Below are positions 49,580-62,001 of a DNA stretch of 64,000 nucleotides, piece by piece. The notes below the pieces were generated by a model, which worked only from the letters and a program-made list of their open reading frames with translations, did no database searches and was not told where the DNA came from. A program made the translations under genes and the position numbers. Each line of letters starts with the position of its first letter. The stretch's first letter is position 1. The DNA is from Chaetorhynchus papuensis (Eukaryota; Chordata; Aves; Passeriformes; Rhipiduridae): positions 1,165,522 through 1,229,521 of the forward strand of contig VWYX01000084.1 of the NCBI GenBank assembly GCA_013396525.1, read 5' to 3'.

Positions 49580-50045
49580 ATTTTGAGTGCCAATTCCAGT
49601 TCTTGTCTCCACAGTACAGCAGAGACATGGACATAATGAGAGAATCCAGCAAAAGACCATGAATATGATTCAAAGACTGGAGCATCTCTCCATAAGAAGC
49701 TGGAAGAGCTGGTACAGCTCAGTATGGAGAAGAGAAGGCTCAGGAATCTCATCAGTGCATACAAATACCTGAAGGGATGATGTATAGGGGACACAGGTTG
49801 TTTTCAGTGTATCCAGCATCAGGAGAAGATGCAGTGGGCATGAAAAGGAACACTGGAGAGTCCCTCTAAAAAACAGGAAGAAGATTTTTCTCTGGCACGG
49901 GTTGCCCAGAGAAGTTGTGGAGTCTCCATCAATGGAGATATTCAAAAGCCATCTAGACACAGTTCTGGACAGTCAACTCTGGGTGACCTTGCTTGTGGCA
50001 TCCATTCCTGCTCAGGTGCTTTCCAACATAAATCATTCTGTGACT
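49580..50045 (+). mobile_element. CR1 LINE 3' part, 5'-truncated
   Basis: Sense CR1: CAGAGACATGGACATAATG, GACTGGAGCATCTCTCC, TATGGAGAAGAGAAGGCTCA, GGCACGGGTTGCCCAGAGAAG, TTGTGGAGTCTCCATCAATGG, GAGATATTCAAAAGCCATC, ending TCATTCTGTGA. About 465 bp, covering the C-terminal end of ORF2 and the 3' untranslated region. Indels break all frames; the small open frames on both strands here come from it. Confidence 0.92.
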
Positions 50046-53000
50046 ATTTGGAAGCTTGCACCATAAATATATTTTGACAAATCTGAAATACGACGTGCGA
50101 GTTAATAAAATGGAAATTATCTTGCCAGTTGTTCCGAATACTTTATTAGTTGTGATAAAAAGTATAAACCAGACCCCTGCAATTTTACAGTTTATCTGTA
50201 GAATTCCTGTTATTCACATTACTATTTAACAACACTAAAACACTTGCGAATGCCTTTTGTTAATTATAGCAAGAACTCCTTTTGACTCTTTAAATTCCTT
50301 TAGACTCTGCTCTTTCATCCTTGGCTTTTCCTTTCTGTTAGTCTGTTATTGCTCATGGTTTTTTCACTGCAAAATTGTTTCAAGTTATTTTTTTCCTTTA
50401 TGTTCTCAAGTACTTTTCAGAAAGAGAGAAAGAGCTGAATTAGATGTTTGTTCATCTGAAATACAATGTTTTATTTTTAGCAAATGGAATAGTAGCTCTT
50501 TAAAACAGTCCTAAATGTTTTTTAGACATGAACTTTAATTGGTACTTGGTCCTTGTTCAGCTGAGTAATGCACATAAAATAAAGGAAAGAGTAGCATTAT
50601 AATACCCAGTTCACTTCTTTTTCTATGTGTCTTAGTGAAACAGTTCACTACACACATACACACACACATATATATATTTATCATCCATAGGATACTTTTA
50701 TCTTCATTTCTTTGCTGAATACTTTCATATATACATATTTCACCTAAGAAGACCTTACTATTCACTTTTCTTCCCTCTATTATACCTTTGCAAAGCAATC
50801 ATATGATAGTTTCACATCCAATGCTATCAAACTATAAATATAGATGCTCTGCTTAGCCTTCTGTCTTTATATACATTCCTCTTGTTCAACCGGTGTTTCC
50901 ATTCTTCCTACCTATTTTCCACACGATTTCCCCAGGGTTCTGCTCAGCTGATTTTTTTATCACATACATTTTACTTGGTCTCTGTTTTCTTACCAAGATA
51001 AGAGTCAAACAATCCATTCCTGTGCTGAGCAGAGGACATAATGCAAAACAGACTCCACAAGGGAGGGTCCTGATGGGTGAGTTCCTACTTCTGCCTGAAA
51101 TAATAGAGAAGAAGAATGTGTTCAGACAACCAGATAAGATAAAATGCAGCAGACTTGTTCAAGGATGAAGTAGCACCAAATGACTGCAGCAACTGAAACA
51201 GAACAGAATTGAAGCTGCTGGGAACTAAACAGTGAATGGCAAAGGATCAGAAGCTGATGGGATTTGAAGACATTATTTCCCAAGACAGAATCAAGAGGGC
51301 TTTCTTTTAGAGTCCCTTATAAGAGCCACAGTGACCATCTAAAAAGAACTACTAAAAACTCATTTCTTCATTTTCAGTGCACAATGCAGAGTTGAAGCCT
51401 GATGGCTGCACATTTTGCTAAATATTATCACCATCACGTTTCGTGAAACATTACCACAATCACATTCAGCTACTTGATACAATCTCTCCAGCTAAAATAA
51501 AGAATGATTGTCTTGGCCAATTCGGGCAACTCATTAAAACTTGCAGTGTCATGAATGTGCTACACTTAAAAAAGTACTGAAATGGAGACAATGAGACGAA
51601 ATTTTCAACAACTGAACCTTACAGTGATTCCATCCTTTGTTTCTGAAAGCATGAGAAAAATCTGTCCCTTGTCTTAGGTGGCTGAATGCCAAACCAAAAG
51701 GATCCTTGGTCATTTCTGTATGGTGCTGTACAGCAGCAGCATCAATTCACTGCCACCTTAGTACAGTGGAATAGTTTTTCATTTGGAATTGGTTGAGAGC
51801 TTGCTCACAGTCACAAAAGGGAAAATCTTAATGACAACACCCATATGGGCTAATACAAATCTGAACTGGCAGACTCCCTTGTAAAGTAGCTAAAGCATCC
51901 ATGCACAAACTGAAATACTCTTCTCCTGAATACAGAGATACCAACTGCAACCATCAAATATATTTGACATAACAAGTCAATGTAAATTGTGCCAATTAAT
52001 GGTAAGGGAAACTTGAGCAAAGGAAGTGTCAATAGCTAAGACCACTCAGCAGCAAGAAATACAGAGGTATAGTTAAACTGTGGACAAATGACAAGAGTAA
52101 ATGTATCCTGATTACAGAATAGTTGTACTTGCTAAGATTACTGAATTGTAATTATTACAGACTGATATTCATACGTATATAACTGACTTCCTATTAAATC
52201 TGAACTTTCAACCTGTAGGTATGAAACCGTACAAAGAAAGTAACTTTCAAAAGTGAAATAAATTTTCTCCTTAGAAAATATATTGCCTGTTTGTTTTCTT
52301 GGAACATCAAACAGAAAATTTAGATCTAAATTTTTTCTGCCACTTTCATAGTCATCGTACTGCATATACGATTTGTCTTATGCACCACTTGGATAGTACT
52401 ATTACAATTTTCAGCATTTTTCATCCAAGATTTCCAACAAATTTCTGTTAAAATGAAACATGCAGTTATTTCATACTTCCCAGATGTCCCTTCAACAGTT
52501 TATAAAGAAAAGGTGGGTCAACAGTTTAAAAATTATCCAATTTTCTGTTCAAATTTGCTTTGGAGGGAAAACCTAAGTACACACGTGTCCTGTCTTTAGC
52601 TTGAAATTTACTTCAGTGTGGATGGTAGTTCAGTAAAAGACAGACACAACTGGAGGTTTTGTTGCCCAGCTACTGGATCTTTTTCACCTGACAGAGTGAT
52701 TAACTCTCAAAATCTTTTCTAGTGTGGTGGAAATTGTTTTATACTTCAGCTGAATCATTTAAGTTTTGGGAAAGAGAAAGCAAAAGAAAAAAACTCATTT
52801 CTGAATTTCACCAAACATTATTTGTCCACTTTTTAGAAGTCTGCATAAATATTTGTGTTTCATATCACGCATGGTCACCAATTTTAAATTATAAGTTACA
52901 TTCAAACAGCCTCAGACTGCCTTTACTAGCTGAAATTCTTCATGTTGGCACAACATATGACCTCCACAAGCTCATCAACTGAAAAAATGATGCTTTGTTA

Positions 53001-54449
53001 TGTTCACTCACAACCCTGTTTGAAATTGCACATATTCAATTCTTACTGTTAACTTTTACTCCTTCATGATAGAAGGATTGGTTATGGCAGTCATCTGATA
53101 ATGCCAGTTTTCTAGCATACACTATTTTGAAAAATGAGTGGATAGATTGAAGCACCACATGCTTCAATTCATGCAGCAGCAGAGATGGCCACTGGTCCAA
53201 GAAAAAAGGAGTGGAATATCACAACAAATTATCCTCTGAAAAATCAATGGACTTCTCTCTAGAAATTACAGGAATAAGTTATTTATAAATTAAAACTGCT
53301 TAAGTTGCCAAACATTTCAGAGAAGATGAATTTATTTTATGTGGTCTTCTGCAAAAATGGTGAAAGAAGTGGGTTTTTACTATGTTCCAATGAAAAACAG
53401 TGATATTTGATGTCTACATATTACCGGTTCAGTCACAATGTGAGTGAAAACAGGATCACACTAAAAAAACCATTCAACCCTGAACAATACAAAACACTTC
53501 CTCACAGTCAAAATTTACTTACAAGACCTTTATTTTTCACACAGTGTGATTGCCTTGGATTAAAGGCCAACAGTTTTGAGTGTTTTCAAAGTGTCTAGTT
53601 TGTAGAAAAACTACTGTAAATAAAAGTATTTTTGTCTTGCCATGCTGAACAGCAATTGTACAAGAAAGGCTTTGGCATGCCACTCAATGCATCTCAAGAA
53701 TGCAACAAAGAACTGCACAGTATCACACAAATGCTCTATGGAATTGTTTACACTAGGAGTGAGAATTTTTAGGTATCCAAAAATACCAAGGTTTTAATAA
53801 ATCTCAGAGCAATGAAAGCAATATTCCTTTCTATATCTCATAAAATTAACAATTAACATCCAACTAAAGAACCTAGCTATAAGAATCAAAACAAGATTTA
53901 ATTTTTTCTTTTCAGCAACCTGATTTATTCAGTATTACATTTTGCTGTGTTTTCTGCTGGGATAAAGGTTTCATACAAATACACTTTGAATATGTGTCAA
54001 AGGGTTCAAAAGTAAATCAGATAAATTAAACATATTTCATGGAGATATTCATTTGTCCATTTTCATAGAGTAAGTCACACAAATATTTGGATATCAGCTT
54101 TATCTCACACTGAAATCAGTAAAGTCCTTGGGTACATTCACAGTCATGTATGTAGAGACTACTTATAGGTTTGCATAATTAAAAGCCATGAAGAACAAAT
54201 GAAACTTTTAACTTCAGTGATTCAAGTGTGTTTTAAATCATCATGATTGTGTATCTGTGGGAGCAGAAACAGAGGTACTCCCACCTCTCCAACTTTTTTT
54301 CCTGCAGTGCCCACAAATGAATTTGATTCTTACCTGATGTTTGCACACAGGTTTAGCAATGCAGCATGCACTGCTTCTTTGGGGACTTGTACTAGGAAAT
54401 GTGTCTGCGCTCCTCATATATAATTTGGACTATATCTCTTTTTATAGAA
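50046..54449. other. Gene-free AT-rich sequence
   Basis: No exon, RNA gene or transposon recognised. A CA/TA microsatellite lies at 50649-50679. Confidence 0.5.
50649..50679. repeat. (CA)n(TA)n microsatellite
   Basis: CA units with one interruption, then TA units. Confidence 0.88.
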
Positions 54450-55100
54450 AGAGACCTTATCCTAATTTTATTCTTTTGATATACGCCATACCAAAGTAAT
54501 ACAATTAGTGTCAGTATTTTTAAGTGGCGGGAAATATAATAGTGGGCAGACAATGTGCACAAATGAAAACAATATGAACAAAATAGCTTGGCAATGTGTT
54601 AGCAAATATTTGGATGTTATGGTTTAATATCTCTACCATAAATGTGTCAGCCCAAACTAAAACTGTGTTGTACACTGCTACACCGCAAGGACAATGAAAA
54701 TGAATCCATCTTAATTTTCATTGTCCAAATGTGCAATTAAACCCTGCTGATGTGGTAAATATAAAGCGGCTTTGTTGCTTCAATGTGAGCTGGTTATTAC
54801 AAGGAAGCCTCCCAGTTTGAGTTTAAATGAGAAATCAAATTGATTAGCATATAATTAGAGATAAACAGGCTCATATAGAAATCTAACCTCATGCAGGCAT
54901 TGTCTGTTCAGTTAAGTAGGGCTCAAACTGAGCTTTCCATTTATAAACATAAATTGGACTTAGCTGAAAATTGCTCTGTCTCCTGGCTTTCAGTGATATG
55001 ATTCAATGTATTTGATAGTCTGTCATTGTGTGCTGACATTCAGAACACTGAATACCAATATGCACTGCACCACAGACTGCTGAACTTCACACTGGTGATT
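54450..55100. other. Candidate conserved noncoding element
   Basis: Unique sequence without simple repeats or transposon signatures, dense in homeodomain-like words (CAATTAAAC near 54735, TTGATTAGCATATAATTAGAG near 54839-54860) and SOX-like ACAATG/CATTGT words. It contains the perfect inverted repeat at 54689-54726. The look is that of a vertebrate developmental enhancer, but conservation cannot be judged from one sequence, so this is inference. Confidence 0.3.
54689..54726. repeat. Perfect 13-bp inverted repeat, 12-nt spacer
   Basis: GGACAATGAAAAT, 12-nt spacer, ATTTTCATTGTCC. Each arm contains an ACAATG (SOX-like) core facing the opposite way. Confidence 0.9.
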
Positions 55101-56397
55101 CAAGTTTAAGCTTCACATCTGCTGTTTAAGAAGAACCTTGATGGCTTAATGGACAAGGTGCTGATCTTTCCCAGTCTACATTCTAAGCAATGAGCACAAG
55201 TAAAGTATTGTTAATCCTACAGAAGCAGGAGGCTGCATCCTGCACAATCAGCAACCACTTTTCAAAGAAAGATTGAGTAATATTTGCACCATGTCCCTCT
55301 AAAACTATTTTAATGGATCGTAAACATTATTTTAACCATATAATCAAATACAACAAGGTTTATAAGTGCACTCTCAAGTGTGTCAAGAAAAAAACAGGAA
55401 GATTTTAGACTTTAACTGGGGAATTTTTTTCTAAGTGGGCATAACCAAAGAGGTGTAAATTGATTTAAGAGACATTTCCCATTCAGGAAAAGCTGCAAAT
55501 AGAGAAATGGAATTTATACTGATCACAAAGACGGATCTTACTTCATGGTTTTGTGAACTGCTTTGGAAAACACTTCTTAAAAGCATCTCTGCAGATCTTA
55601 TTATAATATACGAACAGCATGAGAAATACTATTTTAAGTCAAAATATTTCAAAATAAAATTACTACTGCTTATATGAGTCCCACTAGATTTGCAGTCTTA
55701 TATTTAGCAATTATAAAGAGACAGCTGAATCATTCAAAATTTTAACTTGACCATTTTAATTCCTTAGAATTAAGATAATTTGCTTTATTACGCTAAGAAC
55801 TGGGAAGGAAGATATTTTTATGGGTTTTTTTTTCCTTAAACCTGCTTGAATGCTTGGCTTGTCACATACTGTTACTAGCCTGATGCAGATCATCTCATCC
55901 TTTTTTTTTCAAGGCGTTAACTGCAGGAAGTATAACTGCAGCTTGATGTCTCAAGCCAGTAGCATAAGTACACTGGGTTAATACTCAAGGTGGAGAGTCA
56001 CTACATGAATGACAGTTTAAAGAGATCTGAGTGTTGTGGAGCATTTCCACTGCAGATATTTTACTTGCCAAACACCTTGTGCTATGTTGATTCATAATCA
56101 AACTTCCTTGGAAATTGATAAAATGAGTTGAAATTAAAATTTTTTCAAAGAGAGAAATGTAAAGTATAAGCAATACTCTTAAAATCTCTCTGCATAAATT
56201 TAAAAAAATATAAGGATATTACCCTAGAAAGGTTTTGTAAAGGGGAAAATATAGGCCTTGAGATTGATTTAAATGTAAATATTAGATTTTCTTTGACAGA
56301 ACGATTTTTTATTCAAGACATATTTCACCCAGATCTTTCTCAGTTTTACAATAGATTTTTCTGCATCTCCATAAAACACTATAACTTTAGTGTCTCT
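55101..56397. other. Gene-free sequence with a tRNA-like half at 55132-55175
   Basis: GATGGCTTAATGGACAAGG resembles the D-arm and box A of a tRNA-Arg, but no T-arm or box B follows, so no tRNA is called. Nothing else recognised. Confidence 0.4.
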
Positions 56398-56475
56398 ACA
56401 GACTGCCCAAAGAGCTTATGTAGTCTCCATTTTTATAGGTTTTCAATATCCTAAAGTTCCTTGGATCATGAAGGA
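56398..56475 (+). mobile_element. Old CR1 LINE fragment
   Basis: GACTGCCCAAAGAGCTTATGTAGTCTCCATTTTTATAGG and TTTTCAATATCC are collinear with the sense CR1 stretch GGTTGCCCAGAG..GTGGAGTCTCCAT..TTGGAGGTTTTCAA. Short and highly diverged. Confidence 0.4.
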
Positions 56476-57570
56476 ACCCTCCTTTTATGTGTCTGAAAAA
56501 TTCCCTTCTAATCATAGATTGATCTGATGAGAATTATAGGATAGATCATTAGTGGTAGGAAAATAACTACTCAAATATCTGTTAGCTTTAAAAAAAATAC
56601 CTGTTAAATGAACAGCAAAAACTCTTATGTGAAATTTAAGATTTCATTTGCTAATTGCTTTTCAGGACAGTGAGGTAGAATTCACATCTCTTTGCTTGGT
56701 CACTTAGACCCTTGTGGTGATGCTGTCTATCATAACCTTGCAGCCTGACCCTTTTGGTCAGCTAGGAAGGCCAAAAATACCAGATTCACTGCTACGTCCT
56801 TTGGAAAAGACAAATTCACTCTGAGATCTCGCAACTGAGCCTGCCTTTGAATGGAGAAATGCTTGCCTTTCCCTACTTTTCATACTAGTGAAGAGAAAGA
56901 CATTCCCTGGTCTTCCAGTTATGTTTCCAATGGTTCCAAGTTGAAAACTTCACAAGCTTTTCTTTGATTTATATCTATGCGGACAACAGTGGGGCAATAA
57001 AAGGACTTTATTCAGCAGACAATGCAGGCAGGGCTAGCAAATGAGGCAATCAAAACATGGCCCACCTCATCATCACAGACATGCCCTACATTTCTATCCT
57101 ACATTTTTCTAATTTCCGCCTCACTAATGTAATTATTTTAAAATGTGAGAAGACAAATTTTTCTACTTTGAAAATGTATTCTGAAGATGTAAAAGCTAAA
57201 TTGCTAGTTACACAGGTTTGGGTTTTTTTAAAACTTGACTTAATGTGAAATGATTGACTTCAAAAGTGTAGTATTTAATGTAAGCTCCTGATTTGGGAGG
57301 AATTGGAGAGAAAGGTAAGATAATGAAATGACAGAAAAAAATCTCTCACAAAATGGAGAGGCTATTTCTATCTTTCAGAAAATACAGAAGAGATTTATAC
57401 CTATAACTGCTACAAATAATAAATGTATGATATCCTGCTGGAAAAAAGTGGATGAAGATGACCTTAAAATTAGAGAAAATGATCTTTTGGAATTGGTTTT
57501 GTCATCTATCACTTGATATTCCATTTCAGGATTCCATTCAATTTCTTTCTAAGTTTTATAAAAACAAACA

Positions 57571-57591
57571 AACACACACACACACACACAC
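57571..57591. repeat. (CA)n microsatellite
   Basis: About ten AC dinucleotides flanked by A/C-rich sequence. Confidence 0.92.
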
Positions 57592-58913
57592 CCAGCAAGT
57601 AAAACTCCAAAAGAGCTGTGAAATACCCCAAAAAATTGCATTTGTCAGTACAACAGTCAAATTGATGGTCTGGGAAGAAAAAATAGCCTATGTGCAGCAG
57701 GAAATCAAATAAGAAAATATGTCCCTTTGTGAAACTGTTGTTCCCTTCTCAATCACAACAAAAGTTTCTGAAAAAGGCTGGTAGTACAGTGGAAAAAAGC
57801 TATCTTGTCTGAAACAGGTGATAATCTTCTTTTCATTGGAAGAATAAATAGCCAGTAAACAACAGGAGACCAATTTCTGAGCTTTTGCCCACTGCCTTCA
57901 AAGACAGTTTAGATTCTAAGGGGCTCTACCATAACAGAGAATGCTTTGCAGCACAAGGATAACTGAAGAGAAGATCTGTGCACAAAGTACTGCAGCAGAG
58001 CTTTGAACCACAGTAAAAAGGAAGTAGCACAGACACTCTTCAAAGCAATATCACTGAATCAGCACAGACTCACACTTATGCTAATAAACCCTGCCAAGCT
58101 CAGCCCGGTCACAGACCCCTGACTACCAAAGTTCTTGCTAGAACATTCATTCCATGACAAGATCCTCATGTAGCTAAAATGTGATTTGGAATTCTTCTGG
58201 ACCAAGCTCTGAAATCCAGACATAATTCCCTCTTTACTTGTTTTGTAGGCAAGGCTTTGAAACAAATTTGACTTACAGAACTTTGAGTCCCAGACATCTA
58301 GGAATCTTCAAATATAAATAAATTTCCTAAGTTTCTGATAATTATATGTGTTCAAAAATATTCTGCATTGTAGCTATATATGATCTATCATTCAAAATGG
58401 AATAATGCTATGAACATCTATTTTGTTAGTATAAGTGCTTATTTTTCCCTTAGTAATAATACTTCAGTGGAGCACATAATTTTTCCTACAGTCTTAATTT
58501 TAACCAGTACTTATCCTATCAGTTGACTTTTTAGTTTATGTAAATTCTCCCCAGGACATGTGCTATAAAAATCATTGACCTCTGTAGATCTCAACACTTG
58601 GTGACAAAAGCAAGAAAGCTGTTCACCTATGTATTCTGTTGCAATATATCCATTTAAGTTACCTGAGATACAAGAGTCAAAAAACACTGGTGCAGGTCCT
58701 TCCAAGTTGTGCAGCCCTTGCTATTTCAAAGCACACACCTCTCAGTTTTTGTGTGTGTTGCTGCCATGCCTCATGAGGGACAGGTTAAAGGAATCCAAGC
58801 AGAGCTGAGATTTTAATCAGCAGAACTGACTCTTTCAGTGCAACGATAAGATTTAGCCAATTAAGTCAATTAAAAAGTAAAATACAAAGGTTTAAAAGTT
58901 ATTTCTGAGAGGA

Positions 58914-58958
58914 GTTTTTTTGGTTTTTTCTCTCTTTTTTTTTGGTTTGTTTGTTTTA
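58914..58958. repeat. T/G-rich low-complexity tract
   Basis: T-runs separated by GG and CTCTC, ending (TTTG)n; resembles the tracts at 3577, 21089 and 49243. Confidence 0.75.
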
Positions 58959-59422
58959 ACTTTCTTGAAATATATGTTGTGATTGCCAAGGAATAAATGA
59001 CAGTTAAGAAATCAGTCTTCTTTCAGCAAAAAGTGATTACTTAGGTTTTATAGGCGATTTTGAGTCCTCTTTCTCTCCTCTCACCTTCAGTTTTCTGTAT
59101 TAACAGAAAATGTTTTTAAAGGAAGCAGCACTCAAGAGATGCATACTATTTGAACGCCGTTGTGTTTCAAATAGTCATTACAGAAGTGAGAAAGAGCAAA
59201 ACAAACCAACTGCTGTCATGTTTCTGCATATCATCAGTTAGTCTGTATGCCTAGAACAGAAACCAGACATGCTATCACTTTGTTCTCCAAGTCCTGTTTG
59301 CAATGACAAAATAATATAATTGTAAAATGTTTGTCACTGGGATGAAGTACTCAAGATGTAATAGCTGAATAAAAATTCAGCACTTCTACACTTATGACAG
59401 ATGAGTCATTGCTGCAAACTCT

Positions 59423-59486
59423 TCAGGGAAGTACTTACAGAATCTTCATATCCTAAAAAAAATCTGTTCCTGAAGTACTTCCCTGA
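59423..59486. repeat. 64-nt hairpin with perfect 14-bp terminal arms
   Basis: TCAGGGAAGTACTT (59423-59436) and AAGTACTTCCCTGA (59473-59486) are exact reverse complements. Next to them ACAGA (left) and TCTGT (right) can extend pairing across a 5-nt bulge (TCCTG), leaving a loop of about 21 nt. Size and shape are compatible with a small foldback or pre-miRNA-like stem, but no family is recognised. Confidence 0.85.
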
Positions 59487-60402
59487 CATGCATTATTTCC
59501 TCTTCTTCCTGAGCTTCCTGTGCAGCCTTTCATATCATCACTACTTTGCAAGCAAATACAGAGAATAAAGAAGTGAAGCAGTACAAGTCTCCAGCCAAGT
59601 CTCCACATCAGCTAACACCACACTGTGCTATCCATTCTGGTTCTTATAATAATTCATTTGAATTCATGCAATTTCTGACTGCTTATGTACAGACTGTTGT
59701 GCTCTAGGTTATTTACCTAAGTCTGTCATGCAGGTAAAATTCTTAATCACACAAGATTAATGGCAAACTGAATTATATCATTTCCATGGATTTCCAAAGA
59801 AAACTAATCTGCCCCAGCATATGAGCATAGCACATCAGAAGTGTGAAGGTCCTTGTATACGTAAATATTTTACTTAAGGGCAGGAAACAGGTGAGTAGGC
59901 ACATATTTTGAGTTTTCCTACAGTCACCAAACAAATGCCACTAGAAGAACTCTGCAGAGATCTGATCCGGGATCTGCACTAATCATCACAGCCACATGTA
60001 ACAGCAAAACAAAATTAGGAGTTAAGTCTGCTATGAGTCTATATCACATAAAAGATGAAGTTAGACATTGTAGAATTTTAGAAGCAACTTGTCAGATTGA
60101 CTGATTGAGCAGTAAAATGTCATATGATATTTCAGGTAGACAAATATAAAGTGACTTGTATGGAATAATCACAGCGTCACTTTTTATATTCACAAGAGAT
60201 GCCGAAATTACTTATTAACTAAACAAAGAATCTTGGCGGGGGGAGGTGGAGGAGTGATTTTGGTGACAGGCAGCTCCATGAAACCACCAGCTCAGTGGTA
60301 GAGACCCACTGCTAGCATTTGGTATGCTTTTTTAATTAGAAAAGAATGACAGGCCAAAAAGCCCCGTTCGTTATTCCACAGTACAGATCCATGACTTGCT
60401 TA

Positions 60403-60612
60403 CACCTTGGACACTGTGTGCAGTTATTCTCATTCACCTAAAGAAAGAATATAGCACAGACAAACATGAATGGTTCAAAGGGTGATGAAGATGGTCAAAC
60501 AGCCTCCACATATTTAAAAGAGTAGTTGTCAAGTAGTTTTTAGCTTAGAAAAGAGATGACTTACAGGGTATGCAATAGAAGATCAGAAATCTCAGAAAGG
60601 ACAAGGGTGAAT
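60403..60612 (+). mobile_element. Ancient CR1-type LINE fragment
   Basis: ACCTTGGACACTGTGTGCAG, AAAGAATATAGCACAGA, GGTTCAAAGGGTGATGAAGATGG and TTTTTAGCTTAGAAAAGAGATGAC match the sense order of the C-terminal ORF2 coding sequence in older sauropsid CR1 lineages (GTGTGCAGTT, AGGATATAGTAGA, GGTTCAGAGAAGGGCGACGAAGATG, AGCTTAGAAAAGAGATGAC). Highly diverged, no open frame. Confidence 0.6.
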
Positions 60613-61275
60613 AAGACTGGATCCTCATTCTGTGCTACTCATATAATCTTTGTGTTATCCATTTGTTAAGACAAATCATTATGTTACTACTTGAGAAGTT
60701 AAAGAAAATACCTTACAGCATGATACTGTTGATCTGTTGTTTTCCTCTGTGTAATCACAACACTTTCTATGCGTCCTTCTATGTTGAAAATACTGTTCAA
60801 GACTTGTTACATAGTTCTTCTTTAATTCATAGCCCAGAATTAAAGTTTAGGAATTGTCTGTCACAGAAATGGACAGAGAATTGGAGGACGTAATCAGGAA
60901 TCACAGGGTCAGCGAAACAAAAATAAGAAAACAACATTGGCTGTCATGAAAAATTTCATGTTAATATTTTTGATGTCATTGTTAAAATGGATGTATTTTC
61001 CTGGAAAAAGTATTCTCTACATAACCTGTTTAACCATACATGTGGAAGGAGGTTGCATTGGACAGAAAATAATCTTTCCTAACAAAATTTGAAGGAAAAG
61101 AAAATCAGACTTTCTATACCAGTGTTTCAGAGAGAATTTTACTAGAGAAATACAACTCTCTAGTGATGACATTTAGAAAGAAAAGGATGATTTTTCTGGA
61201 TGTTCATTTTATTCCAAGGGGCTTCTTACCTAACAGACTCTAGTCTTTACTGGAGCCCTTATCACAGACATATCT
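60613..61275. other. Gene-free AT-rich sequence
   Basis: Nothing recognised. Confidence 0.5.
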
Positions 61276-61620
61276 GGAGTCACAGAATAACAGAATTATT
61301 CATGTTGGAAAAGACCTCCAAGAACATTGAGTCCAACCTTTGTCTGATCAAAAACTTGTCAACTACAGCACTTAGTGTCCTATCCAGACATTTCTTGAAT
61401 AACTCCAGGGATGGTGACTCCACCATCTGCCATCCCTGGCAGTCCATTTCAATGTTCAACAACCCTTTCCATGAAGAAATTCCTCCTGATGGCCAGCCTG
61501 AACCTCCCCAGGCACATGAGGCTGTGTCCTCTTGCCTTGTTCTTGGTTGCCTGGGAGAAAAGGCCACCTGGCTACAACATCCTTTCAGGTAGTTGTAGAG
61601 AACAATGAGGTTGAGATTTA

Positions 61621-61912
61621 TCGTAGAATACCTAGAGTTGGAAGGGACTCATAAGGATTATTCAGTCCAACTTCTGGCCCAACGCAGGACAGGTCCAAGA
61701 ATCACACCACGTGCCTGAGAGCATTGTCCAAATGTTCCTAGAACTCTAGAAGGTGGGCAGAGAGACCCCATCTACATTGGTGATCTTGGTTGTGGTTTGT
61801 AGCCTGGACCTGAGAGCATGACAATCACCCACCACAACTAGTGGTAAAGGAGTAGTGGTACAGGAAAAAATACATGTGCAACAAGATGTGGCTAAACTAA
61901 AAACTGGGACAC
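61621..61912 (-). mobile_element. CR1 LINE 3' end nested in the larger CR1
   Basis: The 3' end at the left reads TCGTAGAATACCTAGAG, TTGGAAGGGACTCATAAGG, CAGTCCAACTTCTGGCCC and GTGCCTGAGAGCATTGTCC, the same subfamily string as the copy at 42709. The recognisable part runs to about 61765; the remainder to 61912 is unidentified. The insert is flanked by AGATTTA at 61614-61620 and 61913-61919, a candidate 7-bp target-site duplication. The host CR1 continues on both sides in the same orientation. Confidence 0.75.
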
Positions 61913-62001
61913 AGATTTAGAGGGGTTTGAAAGGAATCCCTGAACCTCCTTTTTTCCACCAGTTCTCTCAGTCACTCCTCATATGACACTCTCTAGGTCC
62001 T

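Larger units (their letters stand above)
56476..60402. other. Gene-free AT-rich sequence
   Basis: No gene recognised. It holds a (CA)n array at 57571-57591, a T/G tract at 58914-58958 and a 64-nt hairpin at 59423-59486. Confidence 0.5.

Noticed and set aside
55132..55210. A functional tRNA-Arg gene
   Set aside because: No T-arm, no box B and no closing acceptor stem; only the D-arm region resembles a tRNA.
59410..59500. A named microRNA
   Set aside because: The arms do not match a mature miRNA sequence I know; reported only as a hairpin.
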